In this document: one piece after another, positions 7,912-14,152 of the stretch
Position numbering within the stretch: position 1 is the stretch's first letter
How the letters are laid out: every line of letters begins with the position of its first letter
Notes under the pieces: generated by a model
What the model was told of the DNA's origin: nothing
Database searches by the model: none
Seen by the model: the letters and a program-made list of their open reading frames with translations, nothing else
Translations under genes and position numbers: made by a program
From: an uncultured Mycoplasmatota bacterium
Lineage (GTDB): Bacteria; Bacillota_I; Bacilli_A; RF39; UBA660
Reading direction: 5' to 3'
Length of the DNA stretch: 27,899 bases
NCBI GenBank assembly: GCA_947645535.1
Contig: CANSDD010000006.1
Coordinates: 1 to 27,899 of the forward strand

Positions 7912-7920
7912 TGTTATAAT
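7912..7920 (+). promoter_or_regulatory. Extended -10 promoter of the small lipoprotein gene
   Basis: TGTTATAAT is an extended -10 element, 14 bases after the sufB stop. The transcript would start near 7927 with AAGGAGG directly following. Confidence 0.55.
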
Positions 7921-7944
7921 GTAAATAATAAGGAGGAAAAAAGA

Positions 7945-8286
7945 ATGAAGATGAAGAAGTTTTTAATCGTAACTGTTGCCGTTTTATCTTTATTTGCGGT
8001 TGGTTGTGGGAAGAAAAAAGAACAAAATGAACCAAATAAGAAAAGTAAAGCTGAAGAAGCTATGGAAACATATGCAAAAGACTATTATGTTAGATTTATG
8101 AATAAGTATTTAACTGATCCAACTGTATCTTTGGAAGCACTTCGTAAAACAAATGCAGATAATTATACAGACTACGATTTAAGTGAACTAGAAAAATGCT
8201 CTGATACTTCTTATACTGAATTAAAGTTAGAAGAAGGAACAAACAATATTATTAGTTTTACTCATCATTTAGATTGTTCTAATTAG
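7945..8286 (+). CDS. Small lipoprotein of unknown function
   Basis: The product is 113 residues. The signal peptide ends in the lipobox AVGC (Cys about 21), followed by a Lys/Glu-rich linker (KKKEQNEPNKKSKAEEAMET) and a compact domain of about 75 residues with two cysteines, one in ELEKCSDTSYTELKL and one near the end (HHLDCSN), which could form a disulfide outside the membrane. The ATG at 7945 follows AAGGAGG with proper spacing, so upstream starts in the same frame are not used. I do not recognise the domain. It is transcribed alone, with a terminator-like hairpin about 90 bases downstream. Confidence 0.75.
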   Translation: MKMKKFLIVTVAVLSLFAVGCGKKKEQNEPNKKSKAEEAMETYAKDYYVRFMNKYLTDPTVSLEALRKTNADNYTDYDLSELEKCSDTSYTELKLEEGTNNIISFTHHLDCSN

Positions 8287-8371
8287 TCAAAATTTATATA
8301 ATGGTCCATTTTTTATTGCAAAATAAGCAAATCTGTATAGCAGATTTTGAAAATTTGCACAAAAATATATA

Positions 8372-8411
8372 CAGAAAAGGAAAAAGTGTCATTTGCTTTT
8401 CTTTTTTTTAT
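8372..8411 (+). terminator. Likely terminator after the small lipoprotein
   Basis: AGAAAAG and CTTTTCT can pair around an A-rich interior and are followed by eight T. A second hairpin (AAATCTG, TATAG, CAGATTT) lies just upstream, near 8330-8350. Confidence 0.5.
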
Positions 8412-8421
8412 CGTTTATTAT
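8393..8421 (+). promoter_or_regulatory. Promoter of the SSB gene
   Basis: TTGCTT (8393-8398), 17 bases, TATTAT (8416-8421). It overlaps the preceding terminator and places the transcript start just before AGGAGG. Confidence 0.5.
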
Positions 8422-8444
8422 CTTTGACGAAGGAGGAAAATATT

Positions 8445-8786
8445 ATGTTAAATCAAACAGTATTAGTAGGAAGGTTAGTACGAGATCCAGAACTTCGTGA
8501 AACAGATAGTGGAAGAAAGGTAACTAATATTACATTAGCAGTCCCAAGAAGCTATAAGAACTTAAATGGTGAATATGATACAGATTTTATTTCTTGTGTT
8601 CTTTGGAAAGGGGTTGCAGAAAGTACCGTTGAGTATTGCAAGCAAGGCGATTTGGTCGGAGTTAAAGGTCGGATTCAAACAAGAAATATTGAATTAGACG
8701 AAGAAGAGAGAAGACAAGTTGTTGAAGTAGTAGCTGAAAAAATAACCTTTCTATCTAGTAAACGAAAAGAAGAAGAGCTATCATAG
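8445..8786 (+). CDS. Single-stranded DNA-binding protein, short SsbB-like form
   Basis: This is a 113-residue protein consisting almost only of the OB fold: LNQTVLVGRLVRDPELR, then VTNITLAVPRSYKN, DFISCVLWKGVAE and GDLVGVKGRIQTR. It lacks the long flexible tail and the acidic tip (typically DDDIPF) through which the main bacterial SSB recruits partners, and ends KRKEEELS. Length and layout match B. subtilis SsbB, the accessory SSB linked to competence and ssDNA protection, so a second full-length ssb elsewhere is expected (inference). The ATG at 8445 follows AAGGAGG. The longer in-frame extension to 8301 runs through the terminator and promoter and is not credible. The TAG stop lies inside a terminator hairpin. 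Confidence 0.9.
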   Translation: MLNQTVLVGRLVRDPELRETDSGRKVTNITLAVPRSYKNLNGEYDTDFISCVLWKGVAESTVEYCKQGDLVGVKGRIQTRNIELDEEERRQVVEVVAEKITFLSSKRKEEELS

Positions 8787-8796
8787 CTTTTTTTTG
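8772..8796 (+). terminator. Intrinsic terminator of the SSB gene
   Basis: AGCTA, loop TCA, TAGCT, then eight T. The last codons and the stop are part of the stem. Confidence 0.7.
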
Positions 8797-8838
8797 TAAA
8801 TTTTTGTAAATAAAGTATTTCTTTTCATCAAATTCATG

Positions 8839-8844
8839 TATAAT
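8839..8844 (+). promoter_or_regulatory. -10 element of the pyrimidine phosphorylase gene
   Basis: TATAAT lies 16 bases before the GTG start, with GGTGAT between. No clear -35 is present. Confidence 0.5.
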
Positions 8845-8860
8845 GAAAATAGGTGATAAT

Positions 8861-10135
8861 GTGAACATAATAGAAATTATAAATAAAAAGAGAAAAAAAG
8901 AAGAATTAACAAAAGAAGAAATTATGTATGCAGTAAATGGATATGTAGAGGGAAGTATTAAAGATTATCAAATGAGTGCTTTACTTATGGCAATTTGTTT
9001 AAATGATATGACAGAAGAAGAGGTATTTGCACTTACAGATGTGATGCTACATAGTGGAGAAGTACTTGATTTATCTAAAATAAAAGGAATCAAAGTAGAT
9101 AAACATTCGACAGGTGGTGTAGGGGATAAAGCAACTATTATTTTAGGCCCTCTCTTAGCTTCTCTAGGAGTAAATATTGCCAAAATGAGTGGAAGAGGTC
9201 TTGGACATACGGGAGGAACGATTGATAAATTAGAATCTATTCCAGGCTTTTCTACTTCTATGTCATTAGAAGAGTTTACTAATCAAGTAAATAATATTCA
9301 TTTCGCACTTGTTGGGCAAATGGGAAATTTAGTTCCAGCTGATAAAAAGATATATGCTCTTCGTGATGTAACAGGAACAGTAGAATCTATTCCTTTAATT
9401 GCAACAAGTATTATGAGTAAAAAATTAGCGAGTGGTGCAGACAAAATCGTTATTGATGTAAAAGTAGGTAGTGGTGCTCTTGTTAAAAATTTGGAAGAAG
9501 CTAATAAATTAGCCAATCTTATGGTAAAAATAGGGAAAAATGCTGGTAAAGAAATTATTTGTGTATTAACGAATATGGATGAGCCTCTTGGAACTCATAT
9601 AGGAAATGCATTAGAAGTAGAAGAATGTATCAATTTCTTAAAGGGAAGTTATGAAAAAGATGTTTATGAATTAGTCATGAAACTTGGCTCTTGTATGGCT
9701 TCATTAGGTCTTTTTATTACAGAGGAAGAAGCAAAGAAAAGATTAGAAGAAAATATCACAAATGGAAAAGCTTATTCTAAATTTGATGAATTTGTAAAAG
9801 CACAAGGAGGAAATTTAGAAAAATTAGAGCGTGCTCCAAAAGAATTTTCAATAAAAAGTACGAAATCTGGATACATTAACCATATTGATACATTAAAGTT
9901 AGGTGAAATAGTAAGAGAAATAGGAGCTGGAAGATATGAAAAAGAAGATAAAATTGATTATGGAGTTGGAATTATATTAAGTAAAAAGGTAGGAGATTTT
10001 ATTTTACAAGATGAAGAATTACTTAAAATATATCTTCATGAAAAAGATATGGAATTAGGAAAAATATTAAATTGTTTTGATATTGGTGTGCATTATATAG
10101 AACCAGAACCTCTTATTTATGAGGTTATTAAGTGA
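8861..10135 (+). CDS. pdp: Pyrimidine-nucleoside (thymidine) phosphorylase
   Basis: The 424-residue protein matches the thymidine/pyrimidine-nucleoside phosphorylase family, which splits pyrimidine nucleosides with phosphate to base plus (deoxy)ribose-1-phosphate for salvage. The signature KHSTGGVGDKATIILGPLLA (from residue about 81) and SGRGLGHTGGTIDKLE hold the phosphate site, and LRDVTGTV and SKKLASGADKIVIDVKVG supply base-binding and metal-site residues. Length is close to the usual 430-435. GTG at 8861 is taken as start because GGTGAT lies three bases upstream; the earlier ATG at 8843 overlaps the -10. The Bacillota pattern favours broad-specificity Pdp over strict DeoA. The TGA stop overlaps the GTG of the next gene (GTGA), so the two are translationally coupled. 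Confidence 0.93.
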   Translation: MNIIEIINKKRKKEELTKEEIMYAVNGYVEGSIKDYQMSALLMAICLNDMTEEEVFALTDVMLHSGEVLDLSKIKGIKVDKHSTGGVGDKATIILGPLLASLGVNIAKMSGRGLGHTGGTIDKLESIPGFSTSMSLEEFTNQVNNIHFALVGQMGNLVPADKKIYALRDVTGTVESIPLIATSIMSKKLASGADKIVIDVKVGSGALVKNLEEANKLANLMVKIGKNAGKEIICVLTNMDEPLGTHIGNALEVEECINFLKGSYEKDVYELVMKLGSCMASLGLFITEEEAKKRLEENITNGKAYSKFDEFVKAQGGNLEKLERAPKEFSIKSTKSGYINHIDTLKLGEIVREIGAGRYEKEDKIDYGVGIILSKKVGDFILQDEELLKIYLHEKDMELGKILNCFDIGVHYIEPEPLIYEVIK

Positions 10136-10776
10136 TAATCGCTATTTTGATTATTATATTTACAATTTCGTATATTGTGGCTTGCATGTTTGGAGCAATT
10201 ATATACAAATTTAGTTTTCCAGTTTTACTTATTTGCGGTCCAATTTTGACAGGAGCTATTGTAAAAATATATAATCAAACTAAAAAATATGGTATGAAAT
10301 CTGTATTTCGGTTTTCCCATAATAGTACAGAAAATGAACAAATGAATTTAGTAGAACATATATTAAATAAACAACAAGGGACACATATTATAAAAATAGA
10401 TGATAGTAAGCTTATTTGTGTTAGTACGAGTGGAATTTATTTAATTAAAATATTAGAATATGCAGGAAGAATAGAAGGAAATGAAACAGATGAAACTTTT
10501 ATTTTAAAAGATAATGGAACTACTCGAATTTCTAATTTCTTTTTGGAGTTAAAGGAACTAGAAGAACAGATTCCATATTCAATACAAAAAATTATTATTA
10601 AAAAAGAAATATGTATGTTAGATTCCTCTTATAGTAGGGAATATCAAGTAATTGGAATTCATCATTTTCACTTTGAATTTCAAAAAATGAATAAAGAAAT
10701 ACAATATACAGAAGAAGTAGTAGAAAGTATTTATGAAGAAATAAAACAATTGTCAAAAAATGTCAAATTACAGTAG
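10132..10776 (+). CDS. Membrane protein with a degenerate NERD-like domain
   Basis: The 214-residue product has two N-terminal transmembrane helices (about 2-22 and 28-46) and a cytoplasmic domain. Residues about 60-185 follow the pattern of nuclease-related (NERD) domains: a helix NEQMNLVEHIL, strands LICVSTSGIYLIKILEYAGR, an IEG turn, FFLELKELEEQI, and IQKIIIKKEICML. In active NERD domains the third strand carries E-x-K; here the matching site reads I-K-I-L, so the catalytic pair is missing. This suggests a binding or structural role rather than cleavage (inference). It begins with GTG overlapping the pdp stop by four bases. A closely related second copy at 11064 is broken. The NERD call rests on pattern, not on a search. 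Confidence 0.65.
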   Translation: MIIAILIIIFTISYIVACMFGAIIYKFSFPVLLICGPILTGAIVKIYNQTKKYGMKSVFRFSHNSTENEQMNLVEHILNKQQGTHIIKIDDSKLICVSTSGIYLIKILEYAGRIEGNETDETFILKDNGTTRISNFFLELKELEEQIPYSIQKIIIKKEICMLDSSYSREYQVIGIHHFHFEFQKMNKEIQYTEEVVESIYEEIKQLSKNVKLQ

Positions 10777-10781
10777 ATTGC

Positions 10782-10810
10782 TTGCATAGATGGAAAATCT
10801 ACGTTACAAT
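10782..10810 (+). promoter_or_regulatory. Promoter of rpoZ
   Basis: TTGCAT (10782-10787), 17 bases, TACAAT (10805-10810), with the start site about 16 bases before the ATG. Confidence 0.65.
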
Positions 10811-10832
10811 CAAAATAGAAAGGGATGAAAAA

Positions 10833-11027
10833 ATGATTTATCCATCAATTGATAAATTATTAAATCAAGTTGGCTCAAAATATTTACTAGTGAATATTGT
10901 TGCTAGAAGAGCACAAGAAATGAAAGAAACAGACCATTATCAAATGAAAGAAAATGAGTATGTTTCTAAAAAAGAAATAGGAAAAGCATTAGAAGAAGTT
11001 TCTAAAGACTTAATACATATGAAATAA
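10833..11027 (+). CDS. rpoZ: RNA polymerase omega subunit
   Basis: This short gene encodes 64 residues matching omega: IYPSIDKLLNQVGSKYLLVN at the start (family: PSIDxLLxKxxSKYxLV), then IVARRAQEM and the conserved helix KKEIGKALEEVSKDL. Omega clamps the beta-prime subunit and assists polymerase assembly. The ATG at 10833 is chosen because the family begins at this point and AAAGGG lies upstream; a longer in-frame start at 10782 falls on the -35. In many Bacillota rpoZ follows gmk. Here it sits between two copies of a NERD-like gene, with its own promoter and a terminator that overlaps its 3' coding end. Confidence 0.92.
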   Translation: MIYPSIDKLLNQVGSKYLLVNIVARRAQEMKETDHYQMKENEYVSKKEIGKALEEVSKDLIHMK

Positions 11028-11042
11028 GGTATTAAGTTTTTC
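11009..11042 (+). terminator. Intrinsic terminator within the rpoZ 3' end
   Basis: CTTAATAC (11009-11016) and GTATTAAG (11029-11036) form a perfect eight-pair stem, followed by TTTTTC. The first arm is rpoZ coding sequence and the stop codon is in the loop. Confidence 0.75.
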
Positions 11043-11063
11043 TTATTATTTAGGAGGAATCAA

Positions 11064-11663
11064 ATGATAATACCAGCAACTGCAGTAGCAGCTGTTCTTG
11101 GACTTATTTATGCGTTTTGGTGGGTATTTTTAATCTTTATAATTATTGTTCTTGTAAAAATATATATCCAAGTTAAAAAGTATGGTGCAAGATCAGCATT
11201 TCGCTTATCCCAAAAAAATATTGAAAACGAACAAATGAATTTAGTAGAACATATATTGAAAAAGCAAAATAAATATATTATAAAAATAGATAATAATAAA
11301 CTAATTTGTATTAGCACAAGTGGAATTTATTTAATCAAAATATTAGAGTATATTGGACGAATAGAAGGCGAGGAAGAAAATACTTTATATTAAAAGATGA
11401 AGGAGTATGCGAAATTCCTAATTTCTTTTTAGAATTAGACAAAGTAGAAGAAAATTTAAAATTGAAATCTCATGTCAAAAAAATTATTGTTAAAAAAGGT
11501 ATATGTATGTTAGAAGTACCTTATAGCAAAGAATATAAAGTTTTTAATATTCATCAACTTTATTTCAAATTTCAAAAAATGAATAGAGAAAAATGATATA
11601 AGGAAGAAGAAGTAGAAAAAATTTATCAAACAGTAAAACAATTATTAGAAAATAAAATATTAT
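11064..11663 (+). pseudogene. Second NERD-like membrane protein gene, frameshifted
   Basis: The first 109 residues parallel the gene at 10132: hydrophobic N-terminus, then SAFRLSQKN, NEQMNLVEHIL and ISTSGIYLIKILEYIGRIEG. At 11384-11386 one T appears lost compared with the first copy (ACTTTATATTAAAAG against ACTTTTATTTTAAAAG), which puts a TAA in frame. In the next frame the protein resumes as FILKDEGVCEIPNFFLELDK and continues to FQKMNREK, where a TGA stands (11594-11596), then YKEEEVEKIYQTVKQLL. So there are at least two lesions, while most of the sequence is intact. AGGAGG precedes the ATG. The tail of the old frame runs into the start of recX. Confidence 0.8.
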
Positions 11664-11678
11664 ATGAGGGGGAAAATG

Positions 11679-12458
11679 ATGAAAATAATCCATATTCGCA
11701 AAACTGGCAAAAATAAATATGAAATAGAATTGTCTAATAAAAAAATAAAAACATATGATACAATCATTTTAAAATATCAATTATTACTCAAAAAAGACAT
11801 AACAGAGGAACTATTACAAACAATAGAAGAAGAGAGTAAAGGTGCTGAAATATATGATAAAACATTACAATTTATTGGAAGAAAGTTAAGAAGTAAAAAA
11901 GAAGTAATTGATTTTTTAAACAAACAAGAGGTTTGTTTAGAAGAACAAACAAATATTATAAATAGATTAAACGAACAAGGATTATTTAATGAAAAAGCAT
12001 ATATAGAAGCATATATTCATGATAGGATTAATTTTTCAAATGATGGACCAAATAAAATAAAAGAAGAATTATTAAAAACTGAATTTGAATTAGATTTGAT
12101 CTTAGCAGAATTAGAAAGAATAGATAAAAATGTGGTAGAAGAAAAATTAAAAAAGCTAATTTCTAAAAAGTTAAATAGTAATCATAAATATTCACAAAAT
12201 TATTTAAAACAAAAAATTACTGAACAAATGACTATGTTGGGTTTTTCAAAAGAAATGGTAAATCGACAATTAGAGAAAGAGGAAGTAAATCATACTGATA
12301 TATTAGAACATGAAGCTAGAAAATTGTATCAGAAATATAAAAATAAAAAATCAGGAAATGAATTATATTTATTTTTAAAACAAAAGTTATATCAGAAACG
12401 TTATTCGCTAGACGAAATTAGCCTGGTATTGGATAATATACTAAGTGAAGTGGAATAG
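11679..12458 (+). CDS. recX: RecX, regulator of RecA
   Basis: The 259-residue protein has the RecX layout: a small N-terminal beta segment, then repeated three-helix modules. The first reads YDKTLQFIGRKLRSKKEVIDFLN, the second GLFNEKAYIEAYIHDRI with FSNDGPNKIKEELL, and a later module includes MLGFSKEMVNRQLEKEE and ARKLYQKY. RecX binds along RecA filaments and limits or modulates their activity. The ATG at 11679 is preferred because GAGGGGG lies about seven bases upstream; ATGs at 11676 and 11664 are alternatives. It follows the broken NERD-like copy without a visible promoter and ends in a clear terminator. Confidence 0.88.
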   Translation: MKIIHIRKTGKNKYEIELSNKKIKTYDTIILKYQLLLKKDITEELLQTIEEESKGAEIYDKTLQFIGRKLRSKKEVIDFLNKQEVCLEEQTNIINRLNEQGLFNEKAYIEAYIHDRINFSNDGPNKIKEELLKTEFELDLILAELERIDKNVVEEKLKKLISKKLNSNHKYSQNYLKQKITEQMTMLGFSKEMVNRQLEKEEVNHTDILEHEARKLYQKYKNKKSGNELYLFLKQKLYQKRYSLDEISLVLDNILSEVE

Positions 12459-12486
12459 TGACATAAAGGTCATTATTTTCTTTTTA
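12454..12486 (+). terminator. Intrinsic terminator of recX
   Basis: AATAGTGAC (12454-12462) pairs with GTCATTATT (12469-12477) with one G-T wobble, loop ATAAAG, then TTTCTTTTT. It contains the stop codon. Confidence 0.8.
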
Positions 12487-12500
12487 AATAATGGTAAAAA

Positions 12501-12509
12501 TGTTATAAT
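12501..12509 (+). promoter_or_regulatory. Extended -10 promoter of the NUDIX-ASCH pair
   Basis: TGTTATAAT is followed by AAGGAG and the ATG at 12534. No clear -35 is present. Confidence 0.55.
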
Positions 12510-12533
12510 AGAAATAATTAAAGGAGTAATTTT

Positions 12534-13070
12534 ATGCAAGAAGAATATTTTGATATATTAGATGAATTTGGAAACAAGACAGGTAAAATAAAATCAAGAA
12601 GTGAAGTGCATAGAAATGGAAATTTTCATAAAGCTGTTCATATATGGATTATTAATGATTTAGGAGAAATATTATTACAAAGAAGATGTCCTATTAAAGA
12701 TAGTGATCCAAATATGTTAGATATTTCTTGTGCAGGTCATTTAACTGTTGGAGATACTAGCATAGAAGGAGCAATCAGAGAATTAAAGGAAGAACTTAAT
12801 TTAGATGTCAAAGAAAGCGATTTAGAATTTATTAAAACAATTAAAAGATGTCATGTTAGTAATAAAACGTTTATTGATAATGAATATGATGATTTTTATA
12901 TTCTAAGAACAGATAAAAGCATTAGTGATATGAAATATCAAGTAGAAGAGATATCAGAAATATTTTTTGTTCCATTTCTAAAATTTAAAGAAATGATAGC
13001 AAATAAACAACCTGATTTAGTCATTTCTGAAGAAGAGTATGAAGTCTTACTTGATATGTTTGGAGAATAA
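12534..13070 (+). CDS. NUDIX hydrolase of the isopentenyl-diphosphate-isomerase-like group
   Basis: The 178-residue protein opens with EEYFDILDEFGNKTGKIKSR and FHKAVHIWIINDLGEILLQR, followed by a NUDIX box at about 68-90 (GHLTVGDTSIEGAIRELKEE) with the REL-KEE core that binds the metal. The usual Gly after EE is Asn here. The opening and the DSDPNMLDISCAGH segment place it with the YfcD/IDI-like NUDIX proteins, whose substrates are mostly unknown diphosphates. True isopentenyl-diphosphate isomerase is less likely, since an IDI-type catalytic Cys is not evident beyond the ISCAGH cysteine. AAGGAG precedes the ATG. The gene is two bases from the next one, so the pair forms an operon. Confidence 0.85.
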   Translation: MQEEYFDILDEFGNKTGKIKSRSEVHRNGNFHKAVHIWIINDLGEILLQRRCPIKDSDPNMLDISCAGHLTVGDTSIEGAIRELKEELNLDVKESDLEFIKTIKRCHVSNKTFIDNEYDDFYILRTDKSISDMKYQVEEISEIFFVPFLKFKEMIANKQPDLVISEEEYEVLLDMFGE

Positions 13071-13072
13071 TT

Positions 13073-13987
13073 ATGAAAAAAATATTAAGTTTAACTGAAC
13101 CATATGCAACTTTGATAAAAGAAAAAAAGAAGCTAGTAGAAACACGTAGTTGGAAAACTGATTATAGAGGAGAGTTATATATTCATGCTAGTATGACTAA
13201 AGTTAGTAAAAAAGATTTAGAAGATAATGAGTTAATGTCTTTAGTAGAAAATAAAGAAATGAATTTTGGATATATTATTTGTAAATGTAATTTGTTAGAT
13301 TGTATTTATATGACAGAAGAATATGTAGAAGATATAAAAAAGAATAATCACCAAGAATATATTTGTGGAGAATATGAAATCGGAAGATATGCATGGACAC
13401 TTGAAGATATTACTCTATTAGAGAAAACGATAAAAGTAAAAGGACAATTAAATATTTGGACATTTTATGATGAATATGAAATTATGGAAATGATGAATGA
13501 TATTAAATATGGATGGGTGGATGAAGATAAAATAAAACATGAAGTAGTTGATCAAACATTTGCAAATAATTATCGTCTTTTGTGTCCACATGACACAATG
13601 AAATATAAAATGGGAATATGTTGGGATCAAGTAGAACTAGAACGTTATTATTTTAAAGCATATGATTCTATAAAAACTTATTTTATCGTACATTATGATG
13701 GAAAAAATTGTCCTACTCATACATTTCTTACTTTTGAAAAGGATAATAAATACTATTGGTTTGAACATTCTTGGGAGATATTTAGAGGAATACATGAATA
13801 TTCTTCTAGAAAAAAATTATTATTGGATGTTAGAGATAAATTTATCAAATATGAACTAAATAATGATTATGATATTTCAAAAGTATGTTTACATGAATAT
13901 AAAAAGCCAAAATATCAGCTTGCAGTAGAGGAATTTTTTTATCATTGTGATGAAGGACCATATATTGATTTAGATAATGATCTTTAG
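13073..13987 (+). CDS. ASCH domain fused to a transglutaminase-like domain
   Basis: The 304-residue protein has two parts. Residues 1-130 form an ASCH domain (KKILSLTEPYATLIKEKKKL, ETRSWKTDYRGELYIHAS), a PUA-like RNA- or nucleotide-binding fold. Residues about 145-285 look like a transglutaminase/papain-type fold: Cys in MGICWDQVELERYYF, His in PTHTFLTF and an acidic residue in YYWFEHSWEIFRGIHEY, in the Cys-His-Asp/Glu order. Whether it acts as peptidase, amidase or something else is unknown. It starts two bases after the NUDIX stop and depends on that transcript, which hints at linked work on a modified nucleotide (inference). No terminator is obvious downstream. The 165 bases to the next start hold no clear gene. 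Confidence 0.7.
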   Translation: MKKILSLTEPYATLIKEKKKLVETRSWKTDYRGELYIHASMTKVSKKDLEDNELMSLVENKEMNFGYIICKCNLLDCIYMTEEYVEDIKKNNHQEYICGEYEIGRYAWTLEDITLLEKTIKVKGQLNIWTFYDEYEIMEMMNDIKYGWVDEDKIKHEVVDQTFANNYRLLCPHDTMKYKMGICWDQVELERYYFKAYDSIKTYFIVHYDGKNCPTHTFLTFEKDNKYYWFEHSWEIFRGIHEYSSRKKLLLDVRDKFIKYELNNDYDISKVCLHEYKKPKYQLAVEEFFYHCDEGPYIDLDNDL

Positions 13988-14152
13988 CACTTCATTTAAA
14001 TGAATTAGATGTAAATATTGTGAAAAGTATAAAGCTATATTAACAAATATCACTTGCTATTTACATTTTGTTTTCAACATTTATACGTCATTATCTAGAA
14101 AATAATCAAATATTATGATATGATATGTAAAGAAAAGTTAAGGAGGAATACT

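Noticed and set aside
8297..8411. Attenuator leader for ssb (TATAAT at 8297, alternative hairpins, terminator before the ribosome site)
   Set aside because: A nearer promoter (TTGCTT-17-TATTAT) explains ssb expression, and the terminator is explained by the lipoprotein gene. Nothing requires regulation.
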